Below are positions 31,618 through 34,644 of a DNA stretch of 34,644 nucleotides, piece after piece. Position numbers and translations under genes: made by a program. The stretch's first letter is position 1, and each line of letters opens with the position of its first letter. The notes beneath the pieces are model-generated. The model had not been told where the DNA came from, made no database searches, and saw only the letters and a list, made by a program, of their open reading frames with translations. Source of the stretch: Lachnospiraceae bacterium (GTDB taxonomy: Bacteria; Bacillota; Clostridia; Lachnospirales; Lachnospiraceae); the NCBI GenBank assembly GCA_022788065.1, contig JALEWG010000151.1:1-34644 (forward strand). The letters run 5' to 3'.

Positions 31618-32502
31618 ATGAATTATGAAGGCCAGATCTGTCGAAGTCCCATGGAGCGTTCTTCTTTTATGTTGCCGACCGCTGTCGGATGTTCTTATAA
31701 CCGATGCCGGTTCTGTACACTTTTCAAACATCTGAAATACCGGGAACTGCCCATGACCCAGATCGAGTCTGAGCTTTGCCGCGTAAAAGATCTCGGAGGC
31801 AATCCGAAAACCATATTCCTTGGCGACGGCAATGCCTTTGGTCAGGGCACGGACCGGCTGCTTCGCATCATTGACCGGATTCACTTTTATTTTCCGGCAT
31901 GTACTTCCATAAACATGGATGCGACCATCACCAATATCCGGCAGAAATCGGATTCTGAACTTCACGATCTCTGTATTTCCGGAGTCCGTCACCTGTATCT
32001 CGGTATTGAAAGTGGGCTGGATGACGTCCTGTCATTTATGGAGAAAGATCACAGCCTCGATGAGGCTCTCGCCCAGATCGACCGCCTCCACAATGCCGGT
32101 CTGATCTACGACGCCCATATCATGACAGGGATCGCAGGAAAAGGCAGGGGCAAAGAAAACGCTCTCGCACTGGCCGCATTCTTCAACCGGACGCATCCTT
32201 CCAGAATTATAAACTTTTCCCTGTTTCTCCATGAGCGGGCGCCCCTGTATCAAAATATACAGGATCGCTCTTTCACCCCGGCCGACGAACTGGAAAACTT
32301 GAAAGAGGAACGAGCGCTTCTGGAACAACTGGACTGCGGTCCGGTCTCCTATGATGGATTCCATGACTTTGTGGAGTATCGGGTCCGCGGGACACTTCCG
32401 AAAGATCGGGAAAAGATGCTTTCCGGTCTGGATCATGCAATCGACGAAGCGGAAAAAGACTTTCATGAGACCGGGAAGCCGATCTTTGCTTTTGTAAAAT
32501 GA
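31618..32502 (+). CDS. Radical SAM protein
   Basis: A 294-residue enzyme. The [4Fe-4S]-binding cysteines are C25, C30 and C33 in GCSYNRCRFCTLFKH (C-x4-C-x2-C, the spacing seen in a widespread uncharacterised clostridial radical SAM group). Further core features are FLGDGNAFG (beta2-like), CISGVRHLYLGIESG (Gly-rich SAM contact) and AHIMTGIAGKGRG. No B12-binding, TRAM or SPASM extension is present, and the substrate is unknown. The ATG at 31618 is fixed by GGAGG seven bases upstream; the frame is open for another 63 codons upstream but no start there has a site or lies clearly downstream of the promoter. Confidence 0.85.
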   Translation: MNYEGQICRSPMERSSFMLPTAVGCSYNRCRFCTLFKHLKYRELPMTQIESELCRVKDLGGNPKTIFLGDGNAFGQGTDRLLRIIDRIHFYFPACTSINMDATITNIRQKSDSELHDLCISGVRHLYLGIESGLDDVLSFMEKDHSLDEALAQIDRLHNAGLIYDAHIMTGIAGKGRGKENALALAAFFNRTHPSRIINFSLFLHERAPLYQNIQDRSFTPADELENLKEERALLEQLDCGPVSYDGFHDFVEYRVRGTLPKDREKMLSGLDHAIDEAEKDFHETGKPIFAFVK

Positions 32503-32553
32503 AACTTTCCCATATCTCCTTTCTCTCAGCTTGTTACATATTTTCAAGTTGTC

Positions 32554-32562
32554 CATATATTA
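32554..32562 (+). promoter_or_regulatory. Possible SigE/SigK-type -10 element
   Basis: CATATATTA matches the CATAnnnTA pattern of mother-cell sporulation promoters, about 30 nt before the next gene's ATG. The -35 (ACATATT) is at non-standard spacing, so this is tentative. Confidence 0.35.
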
Positions 32563-32591
32563 GTATTATCTCAGATGAAAGGAGATACAAT

Positions 32592-32906
32592 ATGAATAAC
32601 ACAACAAACTGCAATAGAACCGTAACTGAACAGAATGGTCATGAGGACAGATGCCCGAGGTCCTGTCCTTGCCCGACTCTTTTAAGCATTGCCACCTCCA
32701 TCGCTCACGAAGAAGACGCCCTCGCCTGCATTCTGAATGCTGAGTGTGCGAAGATCAACAAGATCGTTGCCGCCTACAGTGACATCGAAACACTCGTCGC
32801 CATCGATACCTCTGTTCAGAATACGCTTAGCCGGATCACTGAGCTGGAGGGTGTTCTGAAAGCAAAGCTGGATGCGATCCTTCCGTTTCTGACGGACTGT
32901 GATTAG
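32592..32906 (+). CDS. Small Cys-rich protein, probably spore-associated
   Basis: A 104-residue protein. The N-terminus is polar and Cys-rich (C7, C21, C25, C27, in the motif CPRSCPCP); then come SIATSIAHEEDALACILNAE and a helical segment ending in SVQNTLSRITELEGVLKAKL. From memory, this pattern of EEDALACILNAE followed by a Leu-rich helix resembles the C-terminal part of collagen-like spore surface proteins of clostridia; here it occurs without the collagen repeats. That similarity is recalled, not checked. ATG with AAAGGAGA eight bases upstream. A sporulation-type -10 precedes it. Function is not known; the cysteines suggest cross-linking in a spore layer (inference). Confidence 0.7.
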   Translation: MNNTTNCNRTVTEQNGHEDRCPRSCPCPTLLSIATSIAHEEDALACILNAECAKINKIVAAYSDIETLVAIDTSVQNTLSRITELEGVLKAKLDAILPFLTDCD

Positions 32907-32929
32907 TCTTTTTGACCGAAACTCATTAC

Positions 32930-32967
32930 GGCGCGCCGGTATCCGGCGCGCCATTGGCGATGCCAAT
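32930..32967. repeat. Two adjacent perfect hairpins after the small Cys-rich gene
   Basis: GGCGCGCCGG-TAT-CCGGCGCGCC (10-bp stem, 32930-32952) is followed immediately by ATTGGC-GAT-GCCAAT (6-bp stem, 32953-32967), both with 3-nt loops. There is no T tract, so a standard terminator is unlikely on sequence alone, although the first hairpin is strong enough to stall polymerase. Confidence 0.6.
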
Positions 32968-33017
32968 ATCATGATTATGTCTTTCGTAAGCGCCTGTTGA
33001 TTGCGTCAGGCCAACGG

Positions 33018-33064
33018 AATACTGCCTCCAACGGAACAGATCAACTTAAGGCAGTAATTTTCGG
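33018..33064 (+). repeat. Stem-loop element related to 10467-10516
   Basis: TACTGCCT (33020-33027) and AGGCAGTA (33049-33056) form an 8-bp dyad, followed by ATTTTCGG. The copy at 10467-10516 has the same order: TTTACTGCCT, an AT-rich spacer, TTAAGCAGTAAATTTTCGG. The rest of the 32968-33245 interval shows another TTTACTGC at 33164-33171 and no credible gene or promoter. Confidence 0.5.
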
Positions 33065-33245
33065 CGCATTCTTAGACATCTTCCCGGATATTTACCGCTC
33101 ACTCTTCCCAAACATAAATATGAGCCGTAAAAAAATCCATGCAGCCGCAAATAAAATGGAAAATTTACTGCTTACTTTCAGGGATTGCACCGTCAGGAGG
33201 TAACGCACTCCAAAACCAGTCAAGAACAAGGAGGCCGATTGCCGT

Positions 33246-33479
33246 ATGTCCGATAAACCTATGATAATGAATCTTTTAAAAGAGATATTAAAAGAATATA
33301 CAGCCGCTCCCGTTACCGAATCCTCCCATCTGTACCGTGATCTCGGGATGGACTCTTTTTATATCCTCCACTTTCTGTCCGAAGTTGAAGACACGTTCCA
33401 TGTACATATTGACGAAGCGGAGTATGAGGAGATCCTTACGGTTGAGGATGTTCTGGAAATGATACGGAAGAATGACTAG
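33246..33479 (+). CDS. Stand-alone acyl carrier protein
   Basis: A 77-residue four-helix carrier. The phosphopantetheine attachment Ser is S37 in LGMDSFYIL, where housekeeping ACPs have DSL; the rest (ESSHLYRDLGMDS, EVEDTFHVHIDEAEYEEI, TVEDVLEMI) is normal. It carries a growing acyl, aminoacyl or other chain on a thioester. No fatty-acid, polyketide or nonribosomal peptide gene is next to it, so its pathway is unknown. GGAGG lies 11 bases upstream of the ATG, a bit far. AcpS (9157-9525) could modify it. A strong bidirectional terminator follows. Confidence 0.9.
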   Translation: MSDKPMIMNLLKEILKEYTAAPVTESSHLYRDLGMDSFYILHFLSEVEDTFHVHIDEAEYEEILTVEDVLEMIRKND

Positions 33480-33497
33480 TTTCTCCTCTCCACCTCA

Positions 33498-33550
33498 AAA
33501 AATTAGACACGTTACAGGCAATCTGCCAAAATAACGTGTCTAACTTTTTT
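33498..33550 (+). terminator. Bidirectional terminator between the ACP and GGGtGRT genes
   Basis: A perfect 12-bp stem TTAGACACGTTA/TAACGTGTCTAA, with an inner GGCA/TGCC mini-stem in the loop. It has CTTTTTT on the plus strand and TTTTTT on the minus strand, so it should stop both convergent genes. Confidence 0.92.
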
Positions 33551-33596
33551 AATGAATCTAAAGAAATTGAATTGAAGTTCCTTTTAAAATCAAGCT

Positions 33597-34616
33597 TTAG
33601 AATCTTCCCTCATCAGCAGCCTGCTGTACACTTACCGCAACTGCAACGGTCATACCAACCATCGGGTTGTTACCAGCGCCGATCAGACCCATCATCTCTA
33701 CGTGAGCCGGTACGGAGGAGGAACCTGCGAACTGTGCGTCGGAATGCATACGGCCCATGGTATCAGTCATACCGTAGGAAGCCGGACCTGCTGCCATGTT
33801 ATCCGGATGAAGGGTACGGCCTGTGCCGCCGCCGGATGCTACGGAGAAGTACTTCTTGCCTTTTTCTACGCACTCTTTCTTGTAGGTGCCTGCAACCGGA
33901 TGCTGGAAACGTGTTGGGTTGGTGGAGTTGCCTGTGATGGAAACATCAACATTCTCTTTCCACATGATTGCAACGCCCTCAGTTACGTCGTTTGCGCCGT
34001 AGCAGTTAACTTTTGCACGCGGGCTCTCCGGATCGGAAGAATAGCATTTTCTGAATACTTCCTCAACCTCGCCTGTGTAGTAGTTCATCTTTGTCTCAAC
34101 GTATGTAAATCCGTTGATTCTGGAAATGATCTGAGCGGCATCCTTTCCAAGACCGTTTAAGATAACGCGGAGCGGTTTTTTACGAACCTTGTTTGCCTTC
34201 TCTGCGATACCGATTGCGCCCTCTGCCGCTGCGAAGGACTCATGTCCTGCCAGGAAGCAGAAGCAGTCTGTGGACTCTTCCAGAAGCATCTTTCCAAGGT
34301 TACCGTGACCAAGGCCTACTTTTCTCTGATCAGCAACGGATCCCGGAATACAGAAAGCCTGAAGACCTTCTCCGATCGCTGCTGCTGCGTCTGCTGCCTT
34401 GCGGCAGTTCTTCTTGATTGCGATTGCTGCGCCAACCGTATATGCCCACTTTGCGTTCTCAAAGCAGATCGGCTGGATTCCTTCTACCATCTTGTATACG
34501 TCAAGTCCTGCATCCTTTGTGATTTTTTCAGCTTCTTCAATGGAAGCGATGCCATAGCTGTTTAATACTTCATTAATCTGTTTGATACGTCTCTCGTATG
34601 ACTCAAATAATGCCAT
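33597..34616 (-). CDS. GGGtGRT family protein
   Basis: A 339-residue protein named after its Gly-rich motif, here SGGGTGRTLHPDN at 261-273, followed by AAGPASYGMTDTMGRMHSDA. Other strongly conserved-looking parts are AFCIPGSVADQRKVGLGHGN (88-107), FLAGHESFAAAEGAIGIAEK and NPTRFQHPVAG. Conserved Cys residues occur in ESTDCFCFLAG. The family is common in anaerobic Firmicutes and in my recollection is often next to a NifU/IscU-like iron-sulfur scaffold gene; that neighbour would lie beyond the right edge. Its reaction is not known. ATG with GGAGG about 11 bases upstream. The clean Gly motif suggests nucleotide or phosphate binding (inference). Confidence 0.88.
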   Translation of the reverse strand: MALFESYERRIKQINEVLNSYGIASIEEAEKITKDAGLDVYKMVEGIQPICFENAKWAYTVGAAIAIKKNCRKAADAAAAIGEGLQAFCIPGSVADQRKVGLGHGNLGKMLLEESTDCFCFLAGHESFAAAEGAIGIAEKANKVRKKPLRVILNGLGKDAAQIISRINGFTYVETKMNYYTGEVEEVFRKCYSSDPESPRAKVNCYGANDVTEGVAIMWKENVDVSITGNSTNPTRFQHPVAGTYKKECVEKGKKYFSVASGGGTGRTLHPDNMAAGPASYGMTDTMGRMHSDAQFAGSSSVPAHVEMMGLIGAGNNPMVGMTVAVAVSVQQAADEGRF

Positions 34617-34644
34617 TTTACCATTCTCCTCCTGAATTCTATGT

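Noticed and set aside
32997..33203. A 68-codon open frame in front of the ACP gene
   Set aside because: No ribosome binding site, no recognisable family, and it runs across the repeated stem-loop element.
1..34644. Mobile elements, tRNA or rRNA genes
   Set aside because: No transposase or integrase frames, terminal repeats, tRNA cloverleaf-like sequence or rRNA-like stretch was recognised on either strand.

Overview
The window looks like ordinary chromosome from a spore-forming clostridium, most likely a member of the Lachnospiraceae. The reasons are strong GGAGG ribosome binding sites, frequent TTG/GTG starts, SigA-type promoters, HPr with both His15 and Ser46, Rex, a clostridial-type SigA, QueH, a SpoVAF-type GerA-family protein and a GGGtGRT protein. 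No rRNA, tRNA, CRISPR array, insertion sequence or prophage was seen. Most genes lie on the minus strand, so operons read right to left.

Layout. 1-2.7 kb: a LysR regulator, an M20 amidohydrolase and a DUF1177 protein (cut by the left edge), more AT-rich than the rest and probably a catabolic accessory unit. 3.0-5.9 kb: yebC, and a divergent S9 prolyl-oligopeptidase-type peptidase. 6.0-10.2 kb: the tight operon rex-acpS-nnrE/D-alr-mazF (redox sensing, carrier-protein activation, NAD(P)HX repair, cell-wall D-Ala, MazF-type endoribonuclease without a visible antitoxin). 10.2-10.8 kb: a gene-free 540-bp stretch with eight CAGTAA/TTACTG hexamers and an unassigned minus-strand terminator. 10.8-14.6 kb: a DUF554 membrane protein (plus), then mrp, HPr, queH and rpoD (minus). 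14.7-24.7 kb: one long minus-strand operon, MATE-nadE-trmH-nfeD-SPFH-patatin-small membrane protein-birA-mutY-dagK, with most junctions overlapping or under 25 nt. 24.9-28.2 kb: plus-strand tcdA, a spoVAF-like gene and a creatininase-family gene. 28.3-31.3 kb: a second MATE pump and an ABC-F protein (minus). 31.4-33.5 kb: a radical SAM protein, a small Cys-rich probable spore protein and a stand-alone acyl carrier protein (plus). 33.6-34.6 kb: a GGGtGRT-family protein (minus).

How the genes connect. NAD metabolism recurs: Rex senses NADH/NAD+, NnrE/D repairs damaged NAD(P)H and NadE makes NAD. AcpS could activate the orphan carrier protein at 33.2 kb. SPFH/NfeD form a known membrane-microdomain pair, here next to a patatin-like lipase. 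SpoVAF and the small Cys-rich protein point to sporulation.

I did not find a convincing new multi-gene system. The best unexplained signals are non-coding: the hexamer cluster at 10.4-10.7 kb, a related stem-loop element at 33.0 kb, the orphan terminator (10.35 kb) and orphan promoter (25.8 kb), and the structured rpoD leader. Among genes, the orphan MazF, the orphan ACP, the small Cys-rich protein and the functionally unknown DUF1177 and GGGtGRT proteins deserve attention.
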